From Providencia rettgeri (GTDB lineage: Bacteria > Pseudomonadota > Gammaproteobacteria > Enterobacterales > Enterobacteriaceae): a stretch of DNA of 64,000 nucleotides. The translations under genes and the position numbers were made by a program. This document shows, in pieces, positions 39,649 through 48,177 of the stretch; the stretch's first letter is position 1, and each line of letters starts with the position of its first letter. The notes below the pieces were generated by a model. The model was not told the origin of the DNA, did no database searches, and was given only the letters and a program-made list of their open reading frames with translations. Location: NCBI RefSeq assembly GCF_041075285.1, contig NZ_CP163512.1, positions 682,001-746,000 on the forward strand, in the 5' to 3' direction.

Positions 39649-42600
39649 GAATAAACCTTAGGCTTTGTGTGTCGCTGGCACTTTTTACGACATTTTTTAG
39701 TCATGCTCCGAAAGCAGAGAAATTTAATAGCGTTATTGATGATTTTGATACTTACCTTCAATTAGAAAGAGAAGGCAAAGTAAAAGAGCAAAAGCAACAA
39801 CAACAGCCGGTGAATACACAAGCTCAAGGTTACGATATTTTCTCTTCATTATCGACGGTGCCTGCGCCCAAGGAAAAACAAAAATCTGCGGCGGCGAATA
39901 AAGGAGCCAGAGGTAAAACGACAAGTAAAGGACGGTCGGGGGCTGCATCGGCAAAAACGGCTGATGCGGCTAAAACGACGCCAATAGAAGAACCAGGAAA
40001 AAACACTTTTTCTGATGTCTGTGTGGTGGCAACAGATAGCCCATCTGCACCAATTTTACTTTCATCCTACCCTTACTTTTTTCAAAGTAATCAATGGAGC
40101 CCTGAGTATTTAGCAAGAGACTTTGCTAAATATCAGTTAGTTCTTGATCCTCTTGGGTTGTATGCCTCTAAATTTGCCAGACCATCTGGGATAGATGCTT
40201 CTGCTTATCTTGAACAGCTTGCAAAATTAATTGAACGCCAGCAACTGACGAGTTTGTATCAGTTTGGTATAGCACAGGGTGTTGGCCAACTTATTGGTTA
40301 CAATAATCTGTTAAATGACCAGCAACTGGTTGCTGAGCTTATTAATCACAATAAGAGTATTGCACAATTAACGCATACGATTACAGAAAAAGAATTTGAA
40401 ATTAATAAACTTAATGAAGATATTAAGAAAAATAAAAATCAAATCACACAATTACAAGCACAGCTAAATTCATCAACTGATGATCAAACGTTAATTGAAA
40501 CATTAAATCATAAACTTGCGGAAGCAGAAAAAACGATTGAGCAAAAACAGAATAACTTAACACAGCTCAGTCAAGAAAATCAGCAGACACAAGAAACGAT
40601 CGCTCAACTTGAAAAACAATTAAATGAAAGTGCTATTGAGCAATCTAAAATAAAGCAACAACTAGCTGAGAAAGAGCAACAGTATGCGGCTGCCAATTTG
40701 AAGATTGAGCAGTTAACAGCAGATATTGCTAAATTAGAGTTGGATGCGAAAAAACAATTACAACTTGTTGGAAACACTGATGAACAAATGAAATTGGTGG
40801 CCACTGAGTTGTTACAGCAAAAAGAATTACTCAAACAGAAAGAAGCTGAACTTGCTACGGCAAAAAACGAAAAAGATGATGTCCAATCGGCACTTGCTAC
40901 ACAGCAAGCGAGTGCGAAACAACTAGAACAACAAAATCAGCAATTATTGGCTCAATTAGCAGAAAAAGAGCAGTTAGCTGAAAAAATACAGGCTTCTTTA
41001 GCAGAAAAAACGGCTGAGGCTGAGCAAAAGGTTGCTTTAGAGAAAGCGTTAAAAGATGCACAAATTGCACAAGAGACGCTAACTTCCCAATTAGCGTCCA
41101 GCGAAAAGCAACAAGCGGAGCTACAAGCTAAATTAGCGCAGCATGAGCAGAATTACGCGGCAGCAAAAGCTCAGTTGCAGCAAGCGAATGCGGATCTACA
41201 ACAACTGCGTACCGATGTTGAAAAACAGACGGCGCTGTTAAACCAAGCCAGTGATGAACAAGTTAAAACCATCACGGCGGAGCTAAATAAACACATTGTC
41301 TTGCTCAAGCAAAAAGAAAATGAGTTGAAAAAAGCCGAAGCGGCGAGCCAATCAACACATGATGCGTTAGCTCAGCAGCAAGCGGTCGCCAAAGAGCTTG
41401 AGCAGAAAAATCAGCAGCTTGCTCAACAGCTCAGCGAAAAAACGAAGCAGGCAGATAAAATCCAAGCCTCGTTAGCGGAACAAACGGCGAAAGCGGCGGA
41501 TAAAGCGGCACTGGAAACGGAATTAGCGGCGGCTAAAAAACAGTTGGCGGAGCATGAAACGCAGCAAAATACGCTAGCCAAGCAACTCGCGTCCAGCGAA
41601 AAGCAACAAGCGGAGCTACAAGCTAAATTAGCGCAGCATGAGCAGAATTACGCGGCAGCAAAAGCTCAGTTGCAGCAAGCGAATGCGGATCTACAACAAC
41701 TGCGTACCGATGTTGAAAAACAGACGGCGCTGTTAAACCAAGCCAGTGATGAACAAGTTAAAACCATCACGGCGGAGCTAAATAAACACATTGTCTTGCT
41801 CAAGCAAAAAGAAAATGAGTTGAAAAAAGCCGAAGCGGCGAGCCAATCAACACATGATGCGTTAGCTCAGCAGCAAGCAGTCGCCAAAGAGCTTGAGCAG
41901 AAAAATCAGCAGCTTGCTCAACAGCTCAGCGAAAAAACGAAGCAGGCAGATAAAATCCAAGCCTCGTTAGCGGAACAAACGGCGAAAGCGGCGGATAAAG
42001 CGGCACTGGAAACGGAATTAGCGGCGGCTAAAAAACAGTTGGCGGAGCATGAAACGCAGCAAAATACGCTAGCCAAGCAACTCGCGTCCAGCGAAAAGCA
42101 GCAAGCGGAGCTACAAGCTAAATTAGCGCAACATGAGCAAAATTACGCGGCAGCAAAAGCTCAGTTGCAGCAAGCGAATGCGGATCTACAACAACTGCGT
42201 ACCGATGTTGAAAAACAGACGGCGCTGTTACACCAAGCCAGTGATGAGCAAGTCAAAACCATCACAGCGGATCTGAATAAACAAATAGCCTTGCTCAAGC
42301 AAAAAGAAAATGAGTTGAAAAAAGCCGAAGCGGCGAGCCAATCAACACGGGATGCGTTAGCTCAGCAGCAAGCGGTCGCCAAAGAGCTTGAGCAGAAAAA
42401 TCAGCAGCTTGCTCAACAGCTCAGCGAAAAAGCGAAGCAGGCTGATAAAATCCAAGCCTCACTAGTGGAACAAACGGCGAAAGTGGCGGATAAAGCGGCA
42501 CTGGAAGCGGAATTAGCAGCGGCTAAAAAACAGTTGGCGGAGCATGAAACGCAGCAAAATACGCTCGCCAAACAACTTGCGTCCAGCGAAAAGCAGCAAG

Positions 42601-44675
42601 CGGAGCTACAAGCTAAATTAGCGCAGCATGAGCAAAATTACGCGGCAGCAAAAGCTCAGTTACAGCAAGCGAATGCGGATCTACAACAACTGCGTACCGA
42701 TGTTGAAAAACAGACGGCGCTGTTACACCAAGCCAGTGATGAGCAAGTCAAAACCATCACGGCGGATCTGAATAAACAAATAGCCTTGCTCAAGCAAAAA
42801 GAAAATGAGTTGAAAAAAGCCGAAGCGGCGAGCCAATCAACACGGGATGCGTTAGCTCAGCAGCAAGCGGTCGCCAAAGAGCTTGAGCAGAAAAATCAGC
42901 AGCTTGCTCAACAGCTCAGCGAAAAAGCGAAGCAGGCTGATAAGATCCAAGCCTCACTAGCGGAACAAACGGCGAAAGCGGCGGATAAAGCGGCACTGGA
43001 AACGGAATTAGCGGCGGCTAAAAAACAGTTGGCGGATCATGAAACGCTACAAAATACGCTAGCCAAGCAACTCGCGTCCAGCGAAAAGCAGCAAGCGGAG
43101 CTACAAGCTAAATTAGCGCAGCATGAGCAAAATTACGCGGCAGCAAAAGCCCAGTTGCAGCAAGCGAATGCGGATCTACAACAACTGCGTACCGATGTTG
43201 AAAAACAGACGGCGCTGTTACACCAAGCCAGTGATGAGCAAGTCAAAACCATCACAGCGGATCTGAATAAACAAATAGCCTTGCTCAAGCAAAAAGAAAA
43301 TGAGTTGAAAAAAGCCGAAGCGGCGAGCCAATCAACACGGGATGCGTTAGCTCAGCAGCAAGCGGTTGCCAAAGAGCTTGAGCAGAAAAATCAGCAGCTT
43401 GCTCAACAACTCAGCGAAAAAACGAAGCAGGCAGATAAAATCCAAGCATCACTTGTTGAGCAATCAGCTAAAGTTGCACAAAAAATTACGTTAGAGTCTG
43501 AGCTTGCTACGGCGAAGCAGCAATTGCAAGAGTATCAAGTCGCTCAAAATACACTCTCTAAGCAATATACAGAAAGCCAAAAACAGCAACAGCAACTTCA
43601 GGCCACATTGGCTCAAAATGAGCAAAATTATGCTGCTGCCCAGAAACAGTTAGCACAAGCTAATGCCAGTTTGCAAAAATTACAGAAAGATGTTGAAAAG
43701 CAAACGGCATTAATTGGGCAAGCGAGTGAGCAGCAAGTCAAAGAATTGACAGCAGATTTAAATAAACAACTGGCACTGTTGAAGCAAAAAGAAGCGGCTT
43801 TAGCTAAGCTTGATTCGGAGAAAAAAGGAATTCAAGATGCGCTTTCTGCACAAGAGAGTGAAAAGAAAAAACTTGAATTGCAAAATACGCAATTTGTTAA
43901 ACAGATAAAAGAGCAAGAAACGCAAATCAGTAAGCTTGAAACTGATATTGCAGCTAAAGTGAAAAAACAAACCGAGGTTGAGCTACAACTTGCGGATGCA
44001 AATAAACAAATTAGTGCCTTGAAATTAGATGCCCAAAAGTTGGCGTCTGCAACGAAAGCACAACAGGAACTTGTTTTAGCACAAGCGCAATTGAAAAAAT
44101 TACAGGCTGAGTTAGACGCACAGAAATCATTCTCAAGTGATGATGCGCTTAAGTCACAAATTATGGACTTAAATCGTCGAATTACGTTATTACAAGACGA
44201 AAACAATGCTCTTAAAGCGAAAGGCAAAACGGGTTCAAGTGCTGGACTAGCGGGTCGTGTGCCGCCAAGTAAAGACGCTAAAGTCGTTGCACAAGAAAAT
44301 GCCAAGAAAAATCAGAAGATAATTCAAGATATCACGGCGCAAAAATACAGTAAGTTGGATAATAATACGTATTATAAAATTATTCAGCGCGGTACGCCGA
44401 TAAAAGATGTTAAAAAGAAAGACATTACATTTATTATGAGGGAGCAGTTAACCGATGGAACGGTAACGGTAATGTATACCGATAAAAACCCGGTCACGCT
44501 ACCTTATAATGAGTTACCAACACCACTAAATTCGTTTGTTGAACGTGCTGGAGAAGGTGGGATGGTTAAGGTATATATTAAACCTGAAGGTGGTTATGGG
44601 GTTGAGGGGATACCCGGTGAAATACCGCCAAACTCTATGTCTATCATTGACTTGAAGATTATGAATGTGAAATAG
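39645..44675 (+). CDS. Giant exported coiled-coil protein with C-terminal FKBP-like domain
   Basis: A 1676-residue protein with an N-terminal signal peptide (to about residue 24). Residues 50-125 are low-complexity, rich in Lys, Ala and Thr. Residues about 130-235 are globular and include LYQFGIAQGVGQLIGYNNLL, which resembles the N-terminal dimerisation segment of FkpA/Mip. Residues about 240-1520 are an almost unbroken coiled coil of A, Q, K, E and L. The last 100 residues (from about 1575) resemble an FKBP prolyl isomerase: LTDGTVTVMYTDKNPVTLPY, GGMVKVYIKPEGGYGVEGIP and IPPNSMSIIDLKI. Several residues of the FKBP pocket seem lost. The coil contains five near-identical 165-residue repeats and diverged ones at both edges. 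Start and operon partner: ATGA overlap with the lipoprotein. Function unknown; a periplasmic or surface spacer/scaffold is a reasonable guess. Confidence 0.85.
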   Translation: MRINLRLCVSLALFTTFFSHAPKAEKFNSVIDDFDTYLQLEREGKVKEQKQQQQPVNTQAQGYDIFSSLSTVPAPKEKQKSAAANKGARGKTTSKGRSGAASAKTADAAKTTPIEEPGKNTFSDVCVVATDSPSAPILLSSYPYFFQSNQWSPEYLARDFAKYQLVLDPLGLYASKFARPSGIDASAYLEQLAKLIERQQLTSLYQFGIAQGVGQLIGYNNLLNDQQLVAELINHNKSIAQLTHTITEKEFEINKLNEDIKKNKNQITQLQAQLNSSTDDQTLIETLNHKLAEAEKTIEQKQNNLTQLSQENQQTQETIAQLEKQLNESAIEQSKIKQQLAEKEQQYAAANLKIEQLTADIAKLELDAKKQLQLVGNTDEQMKLVATELLQQKELLKQKEAELATAKNEKDDVQSALATQQASAKQLEQQNQQLLAQLAEKEQLAEKIQASLAEKTAEAEQKVALEKALKDAQIAQETLTSQLASSEKQQAELQAKLAQHEQNYAAAKAQLQQANADLQQLRTDVEKQTALLNQASDEQVKTITAELNKHIVLLKQKENELKKAEAASQSTHDALAQQQAVAKELEQKNQQLAQQLSEKTKQADKIQASLAEQTAKAADKAALETELAAAKKQLAEHETQQNTLAKQLASSEKQQAELQAKLAQHEQNYAAAKAQLQQANADLQQLRTDVEKQTALLNQASDEQVKTITAELNKHIVLLKQKENELKKAEAASQSTHDALAQQQAVAKELEQKNQQLAQQLSEKTKQADKIQASLAEQTAKAADKAALETELAAAKKQLAEHETQQNTLAKQLASSEKQQAELQAKLAQHEQNYAAAKAQLQQANADLQQLRTDVEKQTALLHQASDEQVKTITADLNKQIALLKQKENELKKAEAASQSTRDALAQQQAVAKELEQKNQQLAQQLSEKAKQADKIQASLVEQTAKVADKAALEAELAAAKKQLAEHETQQNTLAKQLASSEKQQAELQAKLAQHEQNYAAAKAQLQQANADLQQLRTDVEKQTALLHQASDEQVKTITADLNKQIALLKQKENELKKAEAASQSTRDALAQQQAVAKELEQKNQQLAQQLSEKAKQADKIQASLAEQTAKAADKAALETELAAAKKQLADHETLQNTLAKQLASSEKQQAELQAKLAQHEQNYAAAKAQLQQANADLQQLRTDVEKQTALLHQASDEQVKTITADLNKQIALLKQKENELKKAEAASQSTRDALAQQQAVAKELEQKNQQLAQQLSEKTKQADKIQASLVEQSAKVAQKITLESELATAKQQLQEYQVAQNTLSKQYTESQKQQQQLQATLAQNEQNYAAAQKQLAQANASLQKLQKDVEKQTALIGQASEQQVKELTADLNKQLALLKQKEAALAKLDSEKKGIQDALSAQESEKKKLELQNTQFVKQIKEQETQISKLETDIAAKVKKQTEVELQLADANKQISALKLDAQKLASATKAQQELVLAQAQLKKLQAELDAQKSFSSDDALKSQIMDLNRRITLLQDENNALKAKGKTGSSAGLAGRVPPSKDAKVVAQENAKKNQKIIQDITAQKYSKLDNNTYYKIIQRGTPIKDVKKKDITFIMREQLTDGTVTVMYTDKNPVTLPYNELPTPLNSFVERAGEGGMVKVYIKPEGGYGVEGIPGEIPPNSMSIIDLKIMNVK
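41100..43574 (+). repeat. Five tandem 495-bp coding repeats
   Basis: The SSEKQQAELQAKLAQHEQ unit begins at 41100, 41595, 42090, 42585 and 43080, exactly 495 bp (165 codons) apart. A diverged unit starts in register at 43575 and a more diverged one lies before 41100 at a spacing of 471 bp. Units 1 and 2 differ at a single base that I can see (41384 G, 41879 A). Units 3-5 share the variant HQASDEQVKTITADLNKQIA. The pattern shows recent unit duplication. Confidence 0.95.
44370..44672 (+). other. FKBP-like domain at the end of the coiled-coil protein
   Basis: YYKIIQRGTPIKDVKKKDIT, DGTVTVMY and PEGGYGVEGIP...IPPNSM...IDLKI align by eye with the FkpA C-terminal domain (YQVVEAGKG, DGKEFD, PELAYG, IPPNSTLVFDVEL). 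The FD pair and the pocket Trp of active FKBPs are not found at their places; the Tyr before Gly is kept. Likely a non-catalytic or weakly catalytic binding domain. Confidence 0.65.
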
Positions 44676-44699
44676 CGAAAAGTCAGTTTAGGTTCTTCA

Positions 44700-44737
44700 A
44701 AAGGGCAATTTGTCATTCAGGCTGATTGCCTTTTTTT
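44700..44737 (+). terminator. Rho-independent terminator of the lipoprotein/coiled-coil operon
   Basis: AAAGGGCAAT pairs with ATTGCCTTT and continues into seven T, 25 bases past the stop. Confidence 0.85.
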
Positions 44738-44806
44738 ATGACGAAATAAATGAAGAGAGCAAATAGAGATAGATGAAAAAAGTGAGGGTAATTGCTTGTT
44801 GCCTTT

Positions 44807-44848
44807 CTGTCAGATTATAGTTACATCAGAGATTTCTATAACTGACAG
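44807..44848. repeat. Inverted repeat downstream of the AraC-type gene
   Basis: CTGTCAG-A-TTATAG and CTATAA-CTGACAG form a 13-bp stem with one bulge and a 15-base loop. There is no T run, and it is not needed as terminator of the + strand operon. It might serve the minus-strand regulator transcript or be a protein-binding palindrome. Confidence 0.5.
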
Positions 44849-44880
44849 GGCATGTGTCTATGCTCGGCTTTATTGAGTTA

Positions 44881-45702
44881 TTAAGCAGTTACTCTTGATT
44901 TACTCGGGGTATAGCCAAATCGCTTGCGGTAGCTCTGAGTAAAATAAGATTGACTTGAGAAGCCTGCTTCCATCGATATTTCAACAATACTCATTGCAGT
45001 ATTTACCAATAATTGGTGTGCATACATAATCCGTTTTTCGCTGATCCATGCACGTGGTGACGTGGCGTAAACACTATGAAATAATTCTTTAAAGGTTGTT
45101 AGCCCCATACCAAAACTACGAGCGAATTCACTTAAATTCCACTCTTTCAAATAGTTATTTTCCATAAAAATTTGTAAACGTTGGGCTTGGCGGTTGCTTA
45201 ATTGCTTAAAGTTAGAAAGTAATATTGCACCTTGTTCACTATAGGATAATAACAGTAATAGTTCGCTGATGCGTAATGATACGATAGCGTCTGGGTAATC
45301 ATGAGTGATAATCGCATTTAAGCTATCTTGGATATTTTCAATTAAAGGATATGACGTAAATTTGATGATATCGGATGCGGTGTCTTCAAACCGTTCGATT
45401 TCACTTAACTGTGAGCCATGAACAGTCATAAACTCGCGTAAGAAGTTATCGTCTAAACTGACCCAAAGTAACTGACAATCTGTTGCAAGATCTGATGATT
45501 GAAATGAATAAGAGCCTTGTTTGTGGTATAAAATATCCCCTTCATTTAAAACTTGTGCACTTGCTGGCGTCTCTAACAATAAAGTACCTTTTTCGACAAT
45601 AATAATGCCTTTAGATGTTAAATCGATAATGGTATGTTGCGTATCACTATCGATAGTCATCTTTCGAATCACTTGCTGGTTTAAATTGCTGTTGAATTGC
45701 AT
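44881..45702 (-). CDS. AraC-family regulator, ExsA-like
   Basis: A 273-residue transcription factor with an N-terminal cupin-like regulatory domain (GIIIVEKGTLLLETPASAQV) and a C-terminal AraC DNA-binding domain with two helix-turn-helices. The latter closely resembles type III secretion activators ExsA/VirF (Yersinia)/MxiE: LSEFARSFGMGLTTFKELF, SPRAWISEKRIMYAHQLL, SIVEISMEAGFSSQSYFTQS and FGYTPSKSR. The start is taken as ATG at 45702, eight bases after AGGTG; a GTG three codons earlier overlaps that site. No type III secretion structural genes lie in the window, so it is either an orphan or acts at a distance. Nearly 1 kb of AT-rich DNA lies upstream. Confidence 0.9.
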   Translation of the reverse strand: MQFNSNLNQQVIRKMTIDSDTQHTIIDLTSKGIIIVEKGTLLLETPASAQVLNEGDILYHKQGSYSFQSSDLATDCQLLWVSLDDNFLREFMTVHGSQLSEIERFEDTASDIIKFTSYPLIENIQDSLNAIITHDYPDAIVSLRISELLLLLSYSEQGAILLSNFKQLSNRQAQRLQIFMENNYLKEWNLSEFARSFGMGLTTFKELFHSVYATSPRAWISEKRIMYAHQLLVNTAMSIVEISMEAGFSSQSYFTQSYRKRFGYTPSKSRVTA

Positions 45703-46658
45703 GGTAGTCACCTAAATAATCACATTCATACGATAAAAAAAACAGTATTAAGATTTAATGTCATAAAATGAAAATTTATTGATATAAAAAATAGACATTT
45801 CTTGTATGGTTGAAATTATATAAATCGATTATTTATGTGTCATTTTGTAATTCTAAATATAAATAAATGTTTCAAAATGTAGTTTTTACGAGTTATTTGT
45901 GACTTATGCTCGGTTATTTCGATATTTTTTATATGGCTATTTTATTATATTCTGATGTATTGCTGTTTGGTTGGTTTTTTATGCTGAGTTTATTATTGGT
46001 GTTGGTTGTAAATTTTTTTTGTTTTTTTACACATTATTGGTGTTTATTTTTGTTGATCTAACACGATCATCATTTTTAGTGTAGTTATCGGTTTTATTAC
46101 TGTGTTAATAATTGTGATAATATTCGTAAAAAATATTAATTATAAATAATTCTTATGTTTTATATAATTATTGAATTAAGTTATTTGTTTTTTTTATCTT
46201 TTTAATAAAATAATTTTATCAAGAAGGCAATTAATGCCTTTAAAATGAGATTTATGTCTCGCTTTTTTATTGATAGGCAGTAGTTATGGTTTTAATAGGT
46301 AATATAAATATAGATTTTGGTAATTAGTTATTTTGGGTTACTATTTTTTATCTGAGCGTTTCTTAATCATGAATAGTAAGAGTTACTCAGATAGCGTTAT
46401 TGAAGGCTAAACACCACCTGTAAATAGCAAAATAGTAAATTTTATAAAAATGCTAATAAAACAGTTAGATATTTATAAATGTCTATTTGGTGTGTTGCAT
46501 TGAATGAATAAAGCTTTCTTATATGTAAGGATATGCATGCCAAGTGAAAAGCGGTTGAAACTCAAAATCAAAGCTATTTAAGGCGACTGTAAGGAAACAA
46601 AAGAAGGGCTTATTGCTGAAGTCGCCTATTGACGTGTATTGATAGGGGCAATTCAATT
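45703..46658. other. Gene-free, very AT-rich stretch upstream of the ExsA-like gene
   Basis: No frame or RNA gene can be supported. Small hairpins are visible, for example AAGGCA/TGCCTT at 46224-46240 and GAGA/TCTC followed by six T at about 46247-46268, which could end an unseen short + strand transcript. The base composition stands out from the coding blocks on either side. Confidence 0.5.
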
Positions 46659-47006
46659 CTAAGGTGTTCGTTTACGGACTTTTGCTGGTAGAGCAGGGAC
46701 AGGCTTACGATCATCAAGTAAATGGCGAATAGCAAGTATTGGGTGATGTAATAGCATTTTAGGGCCAGACCAGCGCATGACCAATTTCATCTGCTCACGC
46801 ATCTTGGGCTGATAACAATGAATAGGGCACTGTTTACAAGCAGGTTTATCTTCACCGTACCGACATTTTTCTAAGCGATTAATGGCGTAAGAGAACAGTT
46901 TTTGATAATAATCCAAAGAGTCATTAGGGGCTGGGTGTGCTTTCTCATAGAGGCTGATCATTTTCTCGATGGTTTTAATTTCTCGATTTATTCGTTTGCC
47001 AGCCAT
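46659..47006 (-). CDS. ygbA: YgbA, nitrous oxide-stimulated promoter family protein
   Basis: A 115-residue basic protein of the YgbA family, with the cysteine-containing centre RLEKCRYGEDKPACKQCPIHCYQPKMREQM read in two overlapping parts, followed by GPKMLLHHPILAIRHLLDDR. Four Cys in this pattern suggest metal or Fe-S binding. In E. coli ygbA is repressed by NsrR and is induced by nitric oxide. The ATG at 47006 follows GGGAGG; an upstream extension of the frame runs through the NsrR-like box and is rejected. It lies downstream of ydcH on the same strand but behind a terminator. Confidence 0.9.
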   Translation of the reverse strand: MAGKRINREIKTIEKMISLYEKAHPAPNDSLDYYQKLFSYAINRLEKCRYGEDKPACKQCPIHCYQPKMREQMKLVMRWSGPKMLLHHPILAIRHLLDDRKPVPALPAKVRKRTP

Positions 47007-47028
47007 GATAACCTCCCTGCTAAAATCA

Positions 47029-47051
47029 AATATGCATTTAATATACATCTT
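47029..47051 (-). promoter_or_regulatory. NsrR-like operator upstream of ygbA
   Basis: Read on the minus strand this 23-base dyad begins AAGATGTATATT and ends AAATGCATATT. It departs at about two places from the published enterobacterial NsrR pattern of two inverted ATGCAT-type half-sites. It sits 22 bases upstream of the ygbA ATG, where bound NsrR would block transcription. Confidence 0.7.
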
Positions 47052-47124
47052 AATGGGTTCAATAGGAAGGTTATGCTGATTTATTGATCGATAGTTTGAT
47101 GACGTTCAATAATTAGCGCATTAA

Positions 47125-47160
47125 CGAAAAAGAGGGTTAGCTAGCAGGCTCCCCCTCTTT
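47125..47160 (-). terminator. Rho-independent terminator after ydcH
   Basis: On the minus strand AAAGAGGG pairs with CCCTCTTT and is followed by T, lying between the ydcH stop and the ygbA promoter. Confidence 0.65.
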
Positions 47161-47216
47161 AACTCAACCTCTTAGGTTCTCAATAAAAATAAGGTTATTG
47201 AGCTGTTTTTTAAAGG

Positions 47217-47432
47217 TCATCGACACGATTGCATGATTATTTTTTGCATTTCATCTTTTAGATGTAATTTTTCTTTTTTTAGTTTGGCAACGTGCTCGTT
47301 ATAACCAGCACCAGAAGGGCCTTCAAGCTGACTAATTTCTTTGTCGAGTTGATGATGTTTTTCGTAGAGCGTTTGAAAACGGGGATGTGTAGAGACTAAC
47401 TTTGAAACTAAATCTTGATCTGCTGATAACAT
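47217..47432 (-). CDS. ydcH: YdcH family protein (DUF465)
   Basis: A 71-residue helical-hairpin protein: SKLVSTHPRFQTLYEKHHQLDKEI followed by YNEHVAKLKKEKLHLKDEM, matching E. coli YdcH (74 residues) in layout. The function is unknown. The ATG has an excellent AGGAGG ribosome-binding site. It is transcribed leftwards alone. Confidence 0.88.
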   Translation of the reverse strand: MLSADQDLVSKLVSTHPRFQTLYEKHHQLDKEISQLEGPSGAGYNEHVAKLKKEKLHLKDEMQKIIMQSCR

Positions 47433-47696
47433 ACTACCTCCTCAGAATGTATTAAGCCTCAAAATTAGTATAAACAGTGTACATATTTTGTGCACTAAAT
47501 TAGCGGGTAATTTACATTATTTTTATTAATTTTATGATCTTTATACTAAAATTAAGTATTATTACGGTTATCTACTGCATGAAACCTATATTTTTGTAAT
47601 TAAGAATCATCTATAGTGATAATTACAGTGTAATTGACTTACCATGTAGTAAAGCTTGGAGTTTTTAATTGATTTTTTCTTTTGAAATAGGAATAA

Positions 47697-48176
47697 ATGA
47701 TGAAAAAAGCGATTTTATCTGTAATGGCAGCCGCACTCGTCTCATCTTGTGCAGTAGCAACTGAGGACTTGGAAAAGATCGCACCATATCCAAAAGCAGA
47801 ATCAGGTATGACTCGTTATGTGATCCAACTGGATCAGAAGCAGAATGAAAATAACTTTATGGTTGAGTTGGTCATTGGGAAAACAATTAAAGCAGATTGT
47901 AACCGTCAATGGTTTATGGGGGAGCTTGATAAGAAAACCTTAGAAGGTTGGGGTTATGATTATTATAAGCTAGATGAAGTGAAAGGACCTGCTTCGACGA
48001 TGATGGGTTGTACTCAGCCTGCTGAAGAGCGTTTTATTACGACCCAATTAGGTGATGATGCATTTGTTCGTTATAACAGTAAACTCCCTATCGTTGTGTA
48101 TGTGCCTGAAAAAATGGATGTAAAATACCGTATTTGGTCAACAGAAGATCAGCTAATTAATGCTATCAAAAAATAA
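47697..48176 (+). CDS. eco: Ecotin, periplasmic serine protease inhibitor
   Basis: Ecotin dimers inhibit trypsin-like proteases such as neutrophil elastase. The 159-residue precursor has a signal peptide (KKAILSVMAAALVSS) and a mature part with LEKIAPYPKAESGM, NKTLEGWGYDYY-like KKTLEGWGYDYYKLDEV, and YNSKLPIVVYVPEKMDVKYR. The reactive loop is STMM with P1 Met at residue 102, as in E. coli, and the neighbouring disulfide Cys residues are present. Two ATGs are adjacent (47697 and 47700); the second has better spacing to AGGA. The signal region contains VSSC, a lipobox-like sequence, just before a normal AVA signal-peptidase site. Confidence 0.95.
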   Translation: MMKKAILSVMAAALVSSCAVATEDLEKIAPYPKAESGMTRYVIQLDQKQNENNFMVELVIGKTIKADCNRQWFMGELDKKTLEGWGYDYYKLDEVKGPASTMMGCTQPAEERFITTQLGDDAFVRYNSKLPIVVYVPEKMDVKYRIWSTEDQLINAIKK

Positions 48177-48177
48177 A

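Noticed and set aside
41100..43575. Tandem repeats as a CRISPR array or noncoding satellite
   Set aside because: The 495-bp period is one continuous open frame with a coiled-coil product; there are no short repeats with unique spacers.
43832..44305. 157-residue Ser/Cys-rich frame on the minus strand inside the coiled-coil gene
   Set aside because: It is the antisense shadow of a Lys/Gln/Ala-rich coding sequence and has no ribosome-binding site or family match.
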